Under the pieces are notes generated by a model that saw nothing but the letters and a program-made list of their open reading frames with translations, searched no databases and was not told the origin of the DNA. The translations under genes were made by a program, and so were the position numbers. Of a stretch of DNA of 64,000 nt, positions 1 through 10,992 are shown in pieces. The stretch comes from Rhizobium sp. ZPR4 (GTDB lineage: Bacteria > Pseudomonadota > Alphaproteobacteria > Rhizobiales > Rhizobiaceae), in contig NZ_CP157967.1 in the NCBI RefSeq assembly GCF_040215725.1, positions 310,001 to 374,000 of the forward strand. The letters run 5' to 3'. Numbering within the stretch: position 1 is the first letter of the stretch; the number at the start of each line of letters is the position of its first letter.

Positions 1-47
1 AAGCGGTCGGCGCGTCTGCCGGCGTTACCTCACAGGTCAGCGTCACC

Positions 48-929
48 TCACAGGAAAGTCCGCCGCTCTTCGCTGACCAGTTCCTGCAGGAAATCCGCGA
101 CGGTGCGCACGCGCACGAGGTCGCGGGCGCTTTCATGATAGGTGGTCCAATAGGCACGCTTGATGGAGACGTCGGGCAGGATGCGGGTGAGCTCCGGAAA
201 CTGCCTGGCGATGTAATCATGCAGAATGCCGATGCCGGCGCCGGAGCGCACGGCTTCCGTCTGGCCGATGGAGGTGGAGATCTCAAAGGAGGCATCCCAG
301 CTGCGCATGATCTCGCCGGAGAAATTGAGCGAGGCGGTAAAGATCAGGTCTTCGACATAGCCGACGCGCGGATGCAGCTTCAACGCCTCGACGCTGTCGG
401 GCAGCCCGGCCTGCTCGAGATAGGCTTTTGAGGCATAGAGCCCGAGCGTGTAGTCCGTCAGTTTCGATGAGATCAGGCGCCCCTGTTCCGGGCGTTCGAG
501 CGTAATCGCGATATCGGCCTCTCGCTGCGACAGCGAGAAGGAGCGGGGAACGGGCACGAGCTGGATGCGCAGCTCCGGATAGCGGGCGATCAACCGCCCG
601 AGCCGCGGCGCGAGGAAGGAGACGCCGAATCCGTCGGGTGCGCCGATCCGCACCGTGCCGGTGATGGCGCTGTCGAGATGGCCGACGCTGGCCTGCGCGC
701 GCAGCATCTCGGTTTCCATGCGCTCCGCCGCATGAAGGAAGATCTCGCCTTCCGCCGTCAGGTCGCAGCCATTGGTGCGGCGCACGAGCAACCGCGTCTT
801 CAACCGCTCCTCCAGCGTCGTCACGCGACGGGAGAGGGTGGCGTGGTTGACGCCGAGCCGTTTGGAGGCGGCAAGGATCTGCCCGGTGCGCGCCACGGCG
901 AGAAACATCCGGACGTCGTCCCAATCCAT
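48..929 (-). CDS. LysR family transcriptional regulator (divergent from mmsA)
   Basis: A 293-residue LysR-type regulator. The first 60 residues form the winged helix-turn-helix, opening MDWDDVRMFLAVARTG with a recognition helix around HATLSRRVTTLEERL; the rest is the periplasmic-binding-like effector domain. I chose the ATG at 929 over the in-frame GTG at 935 because AGGGGA sits about seven bases upstream of the ATG on this strand. It is transcribed away from mmsA across a 141-base gap that holds four TTTGCACA-type motifs, so mmsA is its likely target, and autoregulation is likely. The inducer is unknown. Family call is secure; the target is inferred from position. Confidence 0.9.
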   Translation of the reverse strand: MDWDDVRMFLAVARTGQILAASKRLGVNHATLSRRVTTLEERLKTRLLVRRTNGCDLTAEGEIFLHAAERMETEMLRAQASVGHLDSAITGTVRIGAPDGFGVSFLAPRLGRLIARYPELRIQLVPVPRSFSLSQREADIAITLERPEQGRLISSKLTDYTLGLYASKAYLEQAGLPDSVEALKLHPRVGYVEDLIFTASLNFSGEIMRSWDASFEISTSIGQTEAVRSGAGIGILHDYIARQFPELTRILPDVSIKRAYWTTYHESARDLVRVRTVADFLQELVSEERRTFL

Positions 930-1023
930 TTGCACATCCCCTTTCGCACGGGCCCTTTTTGCACATGACGGGCTTTAATTTTTGCACAACGGTTGCTTAT
1001 AACAGCTCATTGATTTGTGCAAA
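929..1023. promoter_or_regulatory. Candidate LysR operator array between the LysR gene and mmsA
   Basis: Four copies of a TTTGCACA word lie in this gap: direct copies at 929-936, 956-965 (TTTTTGCACA) and 979-988 (TTTTTGCACA), and one inverted copy, TTTGTGCAAA, at 1014-1023. Repeated half-sites in a divergent LysR gap are the expected form of a LysR operator and activation site. The first copy overlaps the regulator's own start codon. This is a pattern seen by eye; no binding data. Confidence 0.5.
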
Positions 1024-1070
1024 TTGAAGTGCCATCCTGTCATCATCGAAGAAAACGAGGAGGCACACCC

Positions 1071-2567
<1,497 letters not shown>

Positions 2568-2590
2568 GCATCGCCACCTGGCTCCTATTG

Positions 2591-2627
2591 GCCGCCGTCC
2601 GGCACGTTTCGGGCGGCGGCTTTTTTA
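2591..2627 (+). terminator. Rho-independent terminator after mmsA
   Basis: A ten-base stem (GCCGCCGTCC at 2591-2600 against GGGCGGCGGC at 2611-2620, one G-T wobble) is followed by a run of six T at 2621-2626. It lies 24 bases after the mmsA stop codon. Confidence 0.85.
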
Positions 2628-2710
2628 TTGCGTTTGTTTTCGATGGAGTCATCTTGTCAGGGCTGCCGTTTTCATTTAGAACAAAACAAGAACAACGGGA
2701 GGGCCGAGCG

Positions 2711-3058
2711 ATGGCCATGACCTATCAGATCGACTATCTCGAATTTCCGTCTAAAGACGGCCTGAAGACCCGCCGCTTCTTCGAAGAGGCCTTCGACTGG
2801 AGCTTTGTCAGCTACGGACCGACCTATCATGTCATCGAGGCGGCCGGAATAGATGCCGGCATAGACGGCGATGCGGGAGAGGCAGCCGGCACACCGTTGC
2901 CCGTCGTGCGCACCACCGATCTGGAAGCCGCACAGCGCGCTGTCGAATTCGCCGGTGGTGTCATCACCCGGCCCGCTTTCGATTTCCCCGGTGGCCGCCG
3001 CTTCCATTTCCGTGAGCCGGGTGGCTGTGAAATGGCTGTCTGGGTCGCCGTATCGTGA
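2711..3058 (+). CDS. VOC (glyoxalase/bleomycin-resistance fold) family protein
   Basis: A 115-residue single vicinal-oxygen-chelate domain protein. It opens with MAMTYQIDYLEFPSKD and a FFEEAFDW helix, and closes with the typical FDFPGGRRFHFREPGGCEMAVW strand pair. Such small VOC proteins are usually metal-dependent lyases or dioxygenases, or metal-free binding proteins; the substrate cannot be read from sequence. The ATG at 2711 follows GGGAGGG at about 2697-2703. Longer in-frame upstream sequence runs through the mmsA terminator and is not coding. It has no obvious operon partner. Confidence 0.8.
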   Translation: MAMTYQIDYLEFPSKDGLKTRRFFEEAFDWSFVSYGPTYHVIEAAGIDAGIDGDAGEAAGTPLPVVRTTDLEAAQRAVEFAGGVITRPAFDFPGGRRFHFREPGGCEMAVWVAVS

Positions 3059-3288
3059 AGCCACAGGCTTCGGTGTGGCATTAAAGTTGCAGTCGGATAG
3101 GCTATTTGCGCGCCCCTGCGGCGAATGCACCTCAAAAGTGCTTTTTCCGTTGATCGATACTCGATTTCCTGCTCTCAAGTGCAACGGTAAGGCGAGTGGT
3201 GTGTCGCGCAGCACGTCTCGTGGCGGATCGTATCCATGGAGATACGTCGGCGAAACGCTCGCCCTCTTGTGGGGTAGGGGGTTACAAC

Positions 3289-4356
3289 ATGGCAACTGTC
3301 GAGCAAAGTTACCCATTGGACGGAAAGCCCTTTTTCCAAAGGGCGTCGTTCACGGGCAATGCCTCTGAATATTTCGGCATCTGGATCGTCAATATTCTGC
3401 TGACGATCGTTACGCTGGGCATTTATTCGGCCTGGGCAAAGGTACGCCGGAACCGGTATTTCTATGGGAATACGGTCCTACTGGGGCATAGTTTCGAATA
3501 TCACGCCAAGGGCAAGCAGATCCTCATCGGCAGGTTGATCGTGTTCGGCCTTCTGATCGTCCTGAACATACTTTCACATGTGGCGCCGTTGGCAGCCCTG
3601 GCGATCTGGCCTGTCATGCTGGTGGTATTTCCATGGTTCCTCATGCGCGGCCTTCGCTTCAACGCGCGGGTAACAAGCTATCGCAATGTGCGCTTCGATT
3701 TCGTCGGGACCTATGGCGGTGCGTTCAAGGCGATCTTTCTCGGGGCTTTGGTGACGGTGATATCGGTCGGGCTGCTCTCTCCAATCGCAAGCCGTTGGTT
3801 CTATAAATATATCTTCGACAATCTGCGCTATGGTGATCGTCCGTTCTCGACCGAGCCGAGATTGGGCGCGCTCTACGAGGCGTTCGTAACAGTAATCGCG
3901 ATTATGATCGCAAGCATCGTGATCTTGGGAGTTGTCGGCGCTGCCGCGATCGGTTTCAGCGGCAACTCGATGGGGCGGGGAATGGGGAGCCTCAGCCTGT
4001 GGCATTGGATGATTGTGCTTATTTTCCCGATTTACATATTCGCTGGCCTCTACTATCGCGCGACGGTGCGCAACATCATCTGGTCGGCAGCAATGGTCGA
4101 TCATCGCCATCAATTTAGAAGCGATCTCGGTCGCCGGCGCTATGCCTGGATCGCGATTTCCAATGTCGTTGTCGCCCTGATAACTCTCGGATTGATGCGC
4201 CCCTGGGCGGCGGTGCGCATGCAGCGCTTCCTGACCGAGCATACCGCTGTTCACGTCGATGGCGAAATCGGTGTCGTCTTTGACCAGATCCGCTCGACCG
4301 GCAGTGCGATCAGCGCAGAATATCTCGATGTCGACGGATTCGACTTTGGCTTCTGA
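3289..4356 (+). CDS. YjgN-like DUF898 polytopic inner-membrane protein
   Basis: A 355-residue membrane protein of the DUF898 (YjgN) family, with roughly six hydrophobic segments. A motif typical of the family appears twice: GIYSAWAKVRRNRYFYGNT near residue 45 and GLMRPWAAVRMQRFLTEHT near residue 305, so the protein is built from two related halves. The ATG at 3289 is the first Met compatible with the family N-terminus (MATVEQSYPLDGKPFFQRASF). Its last 29 bases overlap the start of the M48 peptidase gene, which implies translational coupling. Molecular function is unknown; a role in envelope stress or protein turnover is inferred only from the partner. Confidence 0.85.
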   Translation: MATVEQSYPLDGKPFFQRASFTGNASEYFGIWIVNILLTIVTLGIYSAWAKVRRNRYFYGNTVLLGHSFEYHAKGKQILIGRLIVFGLLIVLNILSHVAPLAALAIWPVMLVVFPWFLMRGLRFNARVTSYRNVRFDFVGTYGGAFKAIFLGALVTVISVGLLSPIASRWFYKYIFDNLRYGDRPFSTEPRLGALYEAFVTVIAIMIASIVILGVVGAAAIGFSGNSMGRGMGSLSLWHWMIVLIFPIYIFAGLYYRATVRNIIWSAAMVDHRHQFRSDLGRRRYAWIAISNVVVALITLGLMRPWAAVRMQRFLTEHTAVHVDGEIGVVFDQIRSTGSAISAEYLDVDGFDFGF

Positions 4357-5431
4357 TCCGCAGACGATCGCGACCGGCATCTGGCATCCGCCGCATTCCA
4401 GCCGGGAGGTTCCGTCCCGGCTGCTGGATATCGGCGGGTCGCTCATCGTGATCTCGTCCGAAGAGGGTGCGGAAGACAAGCGGCTTGCCTGGGGTATTCG
4501 CTCGGATATCGAGGTCAGTCAGCGCGTCGGCTCCATCCCGCGTCGCATTGTGTTCGGGAATGAATCGGTTTTTGAAACCCATGATAATGATGCCGTCGAT
4601 ACCTACCTGCGAAGCCGCGGCGAGGGGCGCAGTGGTTTCATTCATGGGCTTGAGATCGTTCGTCCCCGGCTGATCGCCTTTGCTCTCGTGACGATCGTCC
4701 TTGCTTCGGTCATTTATCGCTATGCCCTGCCGGTCCTGGTGGAGGTTGCCGTCTTGGTGACGCCGCCGGTGGTGCCGGAGATGATGTCGGCAGGGACGCT
4801 GAAGACATTGGACCAGGTGACCTTCGGCCCCAGCAAGCTGCCGGCTGCACGACAGACGGAAATTCGCGATGATTTCGCCGCGATAGCCGCAAATGCGGAA
4901 GGTGGTACGAGCCGTTACCACCTGAACTTCCGTGATGGCGGCCTCATCGGTCCGAATGCCTTCGCGCTGCCGGACGGAAATCTCGTTCTGACTGATCAAC
5001 TGGTCGAACTTGCCGGCGGTGACAAGGAAATGATTACCGCCGTGCTCGGCCATGAGATCGGTCACGTCGAATATAAGCACAGCCTGCGCCAGCTCTATCG
5101 CGCCGCAGGCGTCGCTGGTCTTGTTCTGCTGATCGCCGGCGACGTAGGTTCCGGCATTCAGGACCTATTGACGCAAGGCGGCGGCCTGCTTGCGCTTTCC
5201 TATTCTCGCGAGGCTGAGGCCCAGGCCGATCGCCGCTCCGTGGAGCTGATGCAGGCGGCGGGCATGGATCCGACGGCGCTATCGCGGTTCTTCGATATCC
5301 TCGAAACGAAACTTGGCGATCATGGCAGCACCAGCATGCTCTCAACCCATCCGGGGACGCCTGAGCGCAAGCAGGCGATCCTCGATTACGCAAGGGAGCT
5401 GCAAGAGAAGAAGACGATGCCGAACGGGTGA
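4328..5431 (+). CDS. Membrane-anchored M48 family zinc metallopeptidase
   Basis: A 367-residue peptidase. The N-terminal ~115 residues are a soluble domain, one membrane segment follows (about 120-150, LIAFALVTIVLASVIYRYAL), and the C-terminal half is the catalytic domain with the zinc motif HEIGH in GHEIGHVEYKHS and the third ligand region SREAEAQADRRSV. The fold matches M48 (HtpX/LoiP/BepA-like) proteases of the envelope. The ATG at 4328 lies inside the end of the DUF898 gene, giving a 29-base overlap and tight co-translation. Substrates are unknown. The DUF898-M48 arrangement suggests one membrane complex or a protease with a dedicated membrane partner. Confidence 0.85.
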   Translation: MSTDSTLASDPQTIATGIWHPPHSSREVPSRLLDIGGSLIVISSEEGAEDKRLAWGIRSDIEVSQRVGSIPRRIVFGNESVFETHDNDAVDTYLRSRGEGRSGFIHGLEIVRPRLIAFALVTIVLASVIYRYALPVLVEVAVLVTPPVVPEMMSAGTLKTLDQVTFGPSKLPAARQTEIRDDFAAIAANAEGGTSRYHLNFRDGGLIGPNAFALPDGNLVLTDQLVELAGGDKEMITAVLGHEIGHVEYKHSLRQLYRAAGVAGLVLLIAGDVGSGIQDLLTQGGGLLALSYSREAEAQADRRSVELMQAAGMDPTALSRFFDILETKLGDHGSTSMLSTHPGTPERKQAILDYARELQEKKTMPNG

Positions 5432-5456
5432 GAAGCCTCGGGTCTTCGAAATAACG

Positions 5457-5471
5457 TGAATATGAATTTCA
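5457..5471 (+). promoter_or_regulatory. Iron-responsive operator (IRO-box), TGA-N9-TCA
   Basis: TGAATATGAATTTCA has exactly the TGA-N9-TCA form described for RirA-bound IRO boxes in rhizobia, embedded in AT-rich sequence. It lies 82 bases before the rirA start and ends 10 bases before the -35 hexamer proposed below, which suggests autoregulation of rirA. Confidence 0.6.
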
Positions 5472-5481
5472 TATTTTGGAA

Positions 5482-5510
5482 TTGTTCAAAACTGAGAAAG
5501 CCACTATATA
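5482..5510 (+). promoter_or_regulatory. Sigma-70-like promoter of rirA
   Basis: TTGTTC (5482-5487) and TATATA (5505-5510) are separated by 17 bases, an ideal housekeeping spacing, and point at rirA, giving a predicted start of transcription near 5517 and a leader of about 36 bases. Confidence 0.5.
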
Positions 5511-5552
5511 CGGGTCCAGCCCCCTCAGCAGCCTTGATTCCAGGAGATCGGC

Positions 5553-6041
5553 ATGCGCTTGACCAAGCAGACCAATTACGCAGTGCGCATGCTGATGTAT
5601 TGCGCCGCCAATGATGGCCATCTGAGCCGCATCCCGGAAATCGCAAGAGCATACAGTGTGTCCGAGCTGTTCCTCTTTAAGATCCTACAGCCGTTGACCA
5701 AGGCAGGTCTTGTCGAAACCGTGCGTGGCCGCAATGGCGGCGTGCGCCTTGCAAAGCCGGCAACCGATATCAGCCTTTTCGACGTCGTCCGCGTCACCGA
5801 GGACAGCTTCGCCATGGCGGAATGCTTCGAGGATGGCGTGGTGGAATGCCCGTTGGTCGACAGCTGCGGCCTCAATTCGGCGCTGCGCAAGGCACTGAAC
5901 GCCTTCTTCGACGTGCTGACCGAATATTCCATCGACGATCTGGTCAAGGCGCGGCCGCAGATCAACTTCCTGCTCGGCCTCACCGACCAGGATCGCAAGG
6001 CGATTGCGAAGAAGCCGACGGTCGCAGCGCCGGCTGCCTGA
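5553..6041 (+). CDS. rirA: Rrf2-family iron-sulfur regulator RirA (rhizobial iron regulator)
   Basis: A 162-residue Rrf2 protein that matches RirA closely from MRLTKQTNYAVRMLMYCA onward. The helix-turn-helix spans about residues 25-60. Cys91, Cys99 and Cys105 are the three conserved cluster ligands. RirA represses iron-uptake genes when its [4Fe-4S] cluster is intact under iron sufficiency; cluster loss relieves repression. CAGGAG at 5541-5546 sets the ATG at 5553. The gene is monocistronic with an IRO box and promoter upstream. The last 20 residues are a low-complexity tail. Recognition is confident because the whole protein, not just the domain, looks like rhizobial RirA. Confidence 0.93.
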   Translation: MRLTKQTNYAVRMLMYCAANDGHLSRIPEIARAYSVSELFLFKILQPLTKAGLVETVRGRNGGVRLAKPATDISLFDVVRVTEDSFAMAECFEDGVVECPLVDSCGLNSALRKALNAFFDVLTEYSIDDLVKARPQINFLLGLTDQDRKAIAKKPTVAAPAA

Positions 6042-6383
6042 TCAGCCGTCCAGAATTCGATCATGTTTTGGTCCGCGGTTACCTCCGGTAGCTGCGGATT
6101 TTCGTTTGTATTGCCTCCTATCCGGGCAATAAGCGGTTCGCGAATTGGGGAAGGAAAACGTCAAATCGTTCTGAATCTGCTAAAAGCATGCAATTTTTTG
6201 CCAGAATATTATCAATTCAGAGGTTTTTTCGTCCAAAAATTTCCAAACTCCATAAATTGGAAAAATTTTAGGCGGCGCTTGTTGCTTTCAAACTTAAAAT
6301 AAAGTTCCATCGGCGCGATCCGGATAGGAACCTCTGTTGGTGTCCACGGCTTCAAAAGAATAACAAATCTGGGAAACGATATC
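6042..6383. other. AT-rich gap between rirA and dppA with an inverted repeat
   Basis: This 342-base gap is distinctly AT-rich in its second half and must hold the dpp promoter. An imperfect inverted repeat lies at 6235-6268 (AAAAATTTCCAA, ten-base spacer, TTGGAAAAATTT; 10 of 12 positions pair), which could be a regulator site for the dpp operon. I see no gene in it. Confidence 0.45.
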
Positions 6384-7979
6384 ATGAAAAAGATTTCTGT
6401 CCTGCTGGCAGTGACAGCCCTGGCTTCGGTCATGGCGACGTCCGCCTGGTCAAAAACGCTTGTCTATTGCTCGGAGAGCTCGCCGGAAGGTTTTGATCCG
6501 GGAATCTACACCGGTGGTAACACCTTCGACGCGTCATCGCGTACGGTCTATAGCCGCCTGGTCGAATTCAAACACGGCAGCACCGAGATTGAACCGGGCC
6601 TCGCCGAAAGCTGGACCGTTTCCCCCGACGGCAAGGAATACACCTTCAAGCTCCGCAAGGGCGTGAAGTTCCAGACCACCGATTTCTTTACACCGACGCG
6701 TGATCTCAACGCCGACGATGTGATCTTCTCGATCGGCCGCCAGCTCGGTACGGACAATCCGTGGGCAAAATACGTCGCCGGTGGTTCCTATGAATATGCC
6801 GATGGCATGGGCTTCCCCAAGCTGATCAAGTCGATCGACAAGGTTGACGATCTCACCGTCAAGTTCGTCCTCAACCGCCCGGAAGCTCCCTTCCTCGCCG
6901 ATCTGGCCATGGACTTCGCTTCGATTCTCTCGAAGGAATATGCAGACAAGCTGCAGGCCGACAAGAAGATGGAGCAGATGAACCAGCAGCCGCTCGGCAC
7001 TGGCGCATTCACCTTCGTCGCCTATCAGCCGGATGCCGTCATCCGCTACAAGGCAAACGAGAGCTACTTCAAGGGCAAGGAAAAGATCGACGATCTCGTC
7101 TTCGCCATCACTCCGGACGCTTCCGTTCGTGCGCAGAAGCTGAAGTCCGGCGAATGCAACATCATGCCGTACCCGAATGCGGCTGATATCAAGGACCTCA
7201 AGGCCGACAAGAACCTCAAGGTTCTCGAGCAGGCCGGCCTGAACGTTTCCTACCTTGCCTACAACACGTTGGTTGCTCCGTTCGACAAGGTCGAAGTGCG
7301 CAAGGCGATCAACATGGCCGTCAACAAGCAGGCCATCGTCGACGCCGTCTTCCAGGGCTCTGCCAAGGTTGCGACGAACCCGATCCCGCCGACCATGTGG
7401 TCCTACAACAAGGACATCAAGGACGACGCCTACAACCCGGAAGAAGCCAAGAAGCTGCTTGAAAAGGCTGGCGTCAAGGATCTCAGCATGAAGATCTGGG
7501 CTATGCCGGTGTCGCGTCCATACATGCTGAACGCACGTCGCGCTGCCGAGCTGATGCAGGCGGACCTTGCGAAGATCGGCGTCAAGGTCGAGATCGTCAC
7601 CTATGACTGGGCTCAGTACCTGAAGCTCTCCTCCGCCAAGGACCGTGATGGTGCGGCCATCCTCGGCTGGACCGGCGACAACGGCGACCCGGACAACTTC
7701 CTTGACACGCTGCTCGGCTGCGATGCTGTCGGCGGCAACAACCGTGCACAGTGGTGCAACAAGGAATTCGACGATCTGGTGAAAAAGGCCAAGCAGACGG
7801 CTGACGTCAAGGAGCGCACCAAGCTCTACGAACAGGCCCAGGTCATTTTCAAGCGCGAAGCACCGTGGATGACCATCGACCATTCGGAAGAGTTCGTCCC
7901 GATGACGAAGAATGTTACCGGTTACCATCAGGACCCGGTTGGCGTTCACCGCTTCGACGGCGTCGATATCGCCGAATAA
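6384..7979 (+). CDS. dppA: Dipeptide ABC transporter periplasmic substrate-binding protein
   Basis: A 531-residue family 5 (SBP_bac_5) solute-binding protein, normal length for DppA. The signal peptide MKKISVLLAVTALASVMATSAWS ends near residue 23, giving a mature start KTLVYCSESSPEGFDP typical of DppA. Internal marks include the ESWTVSPDGKEYTFKLRKGVKF segment and GWTGDNGDPDNF near residue 430. It captures di- and tripeptides (in rhizobia also delta-aminolevulinic acid, and in some bacteria haem) in the periplasm and delivers them to DppBC. It is the first gene of dppABCDF; a strong hairpin separates it from dppB and probably boosts its expression over the membrane genes. Confidence 0.93.
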   Translation: MKKISVLLAVTALASVMATSAWSKTLVYCSESSPEGFDPGIYTGGNTFDASSRTVYSRLVEFKHGSTEIEPGLAESWTVSPDGKEYTFKLRKGVKFQTTDFFTPTRDLNADDVIFSIGRQLGTDNPWAKYVAGGSYEYADGMGFPKLIKSIDKVDDLTVKFVLNRPEAPFLADLAMDFASILSKEYADKLQADKKMEQMNQQPLGTGAFTFVAYQPDAVIRYKANESYFKGKEKIDDLVFAITPDASVRAQKLKSGECNIMPYPNAADIKDLKADKNLKVLEQAGLNVSYLAYNTLVAPFDKVEVRKAINMAVNKQAIVDAVFQGSAKVATNPIPPTMWSYNKDIKDDAYNPEEAKKLLEKAGVKDLSMKIWAMPVSRPYMLNARRAAELMQADLAKIGVKVEIVTYDWAQYLKLSSAKDRDGAAILGWTGDNGDPDNFLDTLLGCDAVGGNNRAQWCNKEFDDLVKKAKQTADVKERTKLYEQAQVIFKREAPWMTIDHSEEFVPMTKNVTGYHQDPVGVHRFDGVDIAE

Positions 7980-8018
7980 CGAAAAATCTGTAAGAATGCC
8001 CGGCTAGGATCGGGCGAC

Positions 8019-8049
8019 CCGGCGGTCAGACACCCTGTCTGACCGCCGG
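8019..8049 (+). promoter_or_regulatory. Strong intercistronic hairpin between dppA and dppB
   Basis: A perfect 14-base stem (CCGGCGGTCAGACA at 8019-8032, TGTCTGACCGCCGG at 8036-8049) closes on a three-base loop. No T run follows (AAAAATTTGG), so full termination is unlikely; it probably protects the dppA message 3' end from decay, as seen between binding-protein and permease genes elsewhere. Confidence 0.75.
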
Positions 8050-8068
8050 AAAAATTTGGACAACTGTC

Positions 8069-9073
8069 ATGTTGCGATTTTTTTTCAGCCGCCTTGCGGT
8101 GCTGATCCCGACATTCCTCGGCGTATCGATCGTCGCCTTCTCGCTCATTCGCCTGCTTCCCGGCGATCCCGTCATGTTGATGTCGGGCGAGCGCGTCATG
8201 TCGCCGGAACGCCACGCGCAGATCTCGCACGATCTCGGATACGACCAGCCGATGGTGGTCCAGTACGGCAAATATCTCTGGAACGTCGTGCACGGCGATT
8301 TCGGCGCCTCGATCACGACAAAACGTGACGTATTGACCGACTTCTTCACCTTCTTTCCGGCAACGCTCGAGCTGTCGCTCTGCGCTATGATCTTGGCTGC
8401 CTGTCTTGGCATCCCGGCCGGCGTTTTCGCCGCCGTCAAGCGAGGTACATGGTTCGACCAGAGTGTCATGGGCGTGGCCCTCGTCGGCTTTTCAATGCCG
8501 ATCTTCTGGTGGGGCCTGCTGTTGATCATCTTCTTCAGCGGCTATCTGCACTGGACGCCGGTTTCCGGCCGCATCGGCCTCGTCTATTTCTTCAAGCCCA
8601 TTACCGGCTTCATGCTGATCGACAGCCTGCTCTCCGGTCAGAAGGGTGCCTTCTGGTCCGCGCTCAATTCGCTGATCCTGCCGACCATTGTGCTCGGCAC
8701 CATCCCGCTTGCCGTCATCGCCCGTCAGACACGCTCCGCCATGCTCGAAGTGCTCGGCGAGGATTATGTCCGAACTGCCCGCTCCAAGGGTCTGTCGCCG
8801 GTGCGCGTCGTTTCCGTGCATGCGCTGCGCAACGCCATGATCCCCGTCATCACCACGATCGGCCTGCAGACCGGTGTGCTGCTTGGCGGCGCCATCCTGA
8901 CGGAAAGCATTTTCTCCTGGCCGGGTATCGGCAAATGGATGATCGATGCGGTTACCAAGCGCGATTATCCGGTGGTGCAGGGCGGTCTGCTGCTGATCGC
9001 CGGCATCGTCATGTCGGTCAATCTCGCCGTCGACCTGCTCTACGGCTTTATCAATCCACGCATTCGTCACTAG
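8069..9073 (+). CDS. dppB: Dipeptide ABC transporter permease DppB
   Basis: A 334-residue inner-membrane permease of the binding-protein-dependent type. It opens MLRFFFSRLAVLIPTFLGVSIVAF, has the RLLPGDPV motif of DppB/OppB proteins, and about six membrane segments. The cytoplasmic EAA loop that contacts the ATPases is seen as GEDYVRTARSKGLSPVRV near residue 230. It forms the translocation channel with DppC. It lies between the dppA hairpin and dppC, nine bases before the latter, in an obvious operon. Confidence 0.93.
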   Translation: MLRFFFSRLAVLIPTFLGVSIVAFSLIRLLPGDPVMLMSGERVMSPERHAQISHDLGYDQPMVVQYGKYLWNVVHGDFGASITTKRDVLTDFFTFFPATLELSLCAMILAACLGIPAGVFAAVKRGTWFDQSVMGVALVGFSMPIFWWGLLLIIFFSGYLHWTPVSGRIGLVYFFKPITGFMLIDSLLSGQKGAFWSALNSLILPTIVLGTIPLAVIARQTRSAMLEVLGEDYVRTARSKGLSPVRVVSVHALRNAMIPVITTIGLQTGVLLGGAILTESIFSWPGIGKWMIDAVTKRDYPVVQGGLLLIAGIVMSVNLAVDLLYGFINPRIRH

Positions 9074-9082
9074 GAGCGGTCC

Positions 9083-9975
9083 ATGAGCACGGTAAGCGTC
9101 AAAACCGACCGTCCTTCCGCTCTGGCGGAGTTCTGGTATTATTTTTCCCGCAACAAGGGCGCCGTCATCGGACTTGCGATCTTCGTCTTCGTTCTGCTGC
9201 TGGCGATCTTCGCCAGCGTCGTCGCGCCTCATAATCCTGACGCTGCTTACGGCAGTGACATGCAGCGCTTGCCGCCGTTCTGGGCGGAGGGCGGCAACAG
9301 CAGCTTCCTGCTCGGCACGGATGCCATTGGCCGCGATTTGCTGTCGCGCCTCATCTACGGCACACGGTATTCGCTGTTCATCGGTCTCGTGGTCGCTTCG
9401 GTCTCGGCGGCCGTCGGCGTTCTGATCGGCCTTGTCGCCGGCTATGTTCGTGGTTACGCGGACACGATCATCATGCGCGTCATGGACATTATCCTCGCCG
9501 TTCCCTCGCTGCTGCTCGCCCTGGTGCTGGTGGCGATCCTCGGGGCCGGTTTGACGAATGCGATGATCGCCATCGCCATCACCTATCAGCCGCATTTCGT
9601 TCGCCTGACCCGCGCCTCCGTCATGGCCGAGCGCGACAAGGAATATGTCATCGCCTCGCGCGTCGCCGGCGCCGGTTCGCTGCGGCTGATGTTCAAGACG
9701 ATCCTGCCCAACTGTCTTGGGCCGCTGATCGTGCAGGCGACGCTGGCCTTCTCATCCGCAATTCTCGATGCCGCCGCTCTCGGCTTCCTCGGCCAGGGCG
9801 CCCAGCCGCCGACGGCTGAATGGGGAACGATGCTCGCGGACTCGCGTGAATTCTTCCTGAGCAACCCTTGGCTCGTCACTTTCCCCGGTCTCTGTATCCT
9901 GATTACGGTTCTCGCCATCAATCTGATGGGCGATGGCCTGCGCGATGCCTTCGACCCGAAGCTGAAGAGGTCGTA

Positions 9976-9976
<1 letters not shown>
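9083..9976 (+). CDS. dppC: Dipeptide ABC transporter permease DppC
   Basis: A 297-residue permease with an N-terminal cytoplasmic segment, a first membrane helix at about 25-50, the LLGTDAIGRDLLSRLIYGTRYSL motif characteristic of the DppC/OppC family near residue 75, and the EAA loop RDKEYVIASRVAGAGSLRL near residue 190. It pairs with DppB. Its TAA stop overlaps the ATG of dppD by one base, so the two are translationally coupled. Confidence 0.93.

Positions 9977-10988
<1,012 letters not shown>

Positions 10989-10992
<4 letters not shown>

Noticed and set aside
27..54. Direct repeat of ACCTCACAGG at 27-36 and 45-54
   Set aside because: Only ten bases, partly within the LysR stop region; no functional meaning can be argued.
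3229..3246. Short hairpin CGTATC/GATACG before the DUF898 gene
   Set aside because: Six-base arms with no T run; too weak to call a terminator or operator.
6534..7949. Long minus-strand open frame opposite dppA
   Set aside because: It is the antisense shadow of a high-GC gene: composition is odd, no ribosome site, and dppA is unmistakable.
8492..9595. Minus-strand open frame across dppB and dppC
   Set aside because: Spans two well-supported permease genes on the other strand; its Asp/Gln/Arg-heavy composition is typical of antisense frames.
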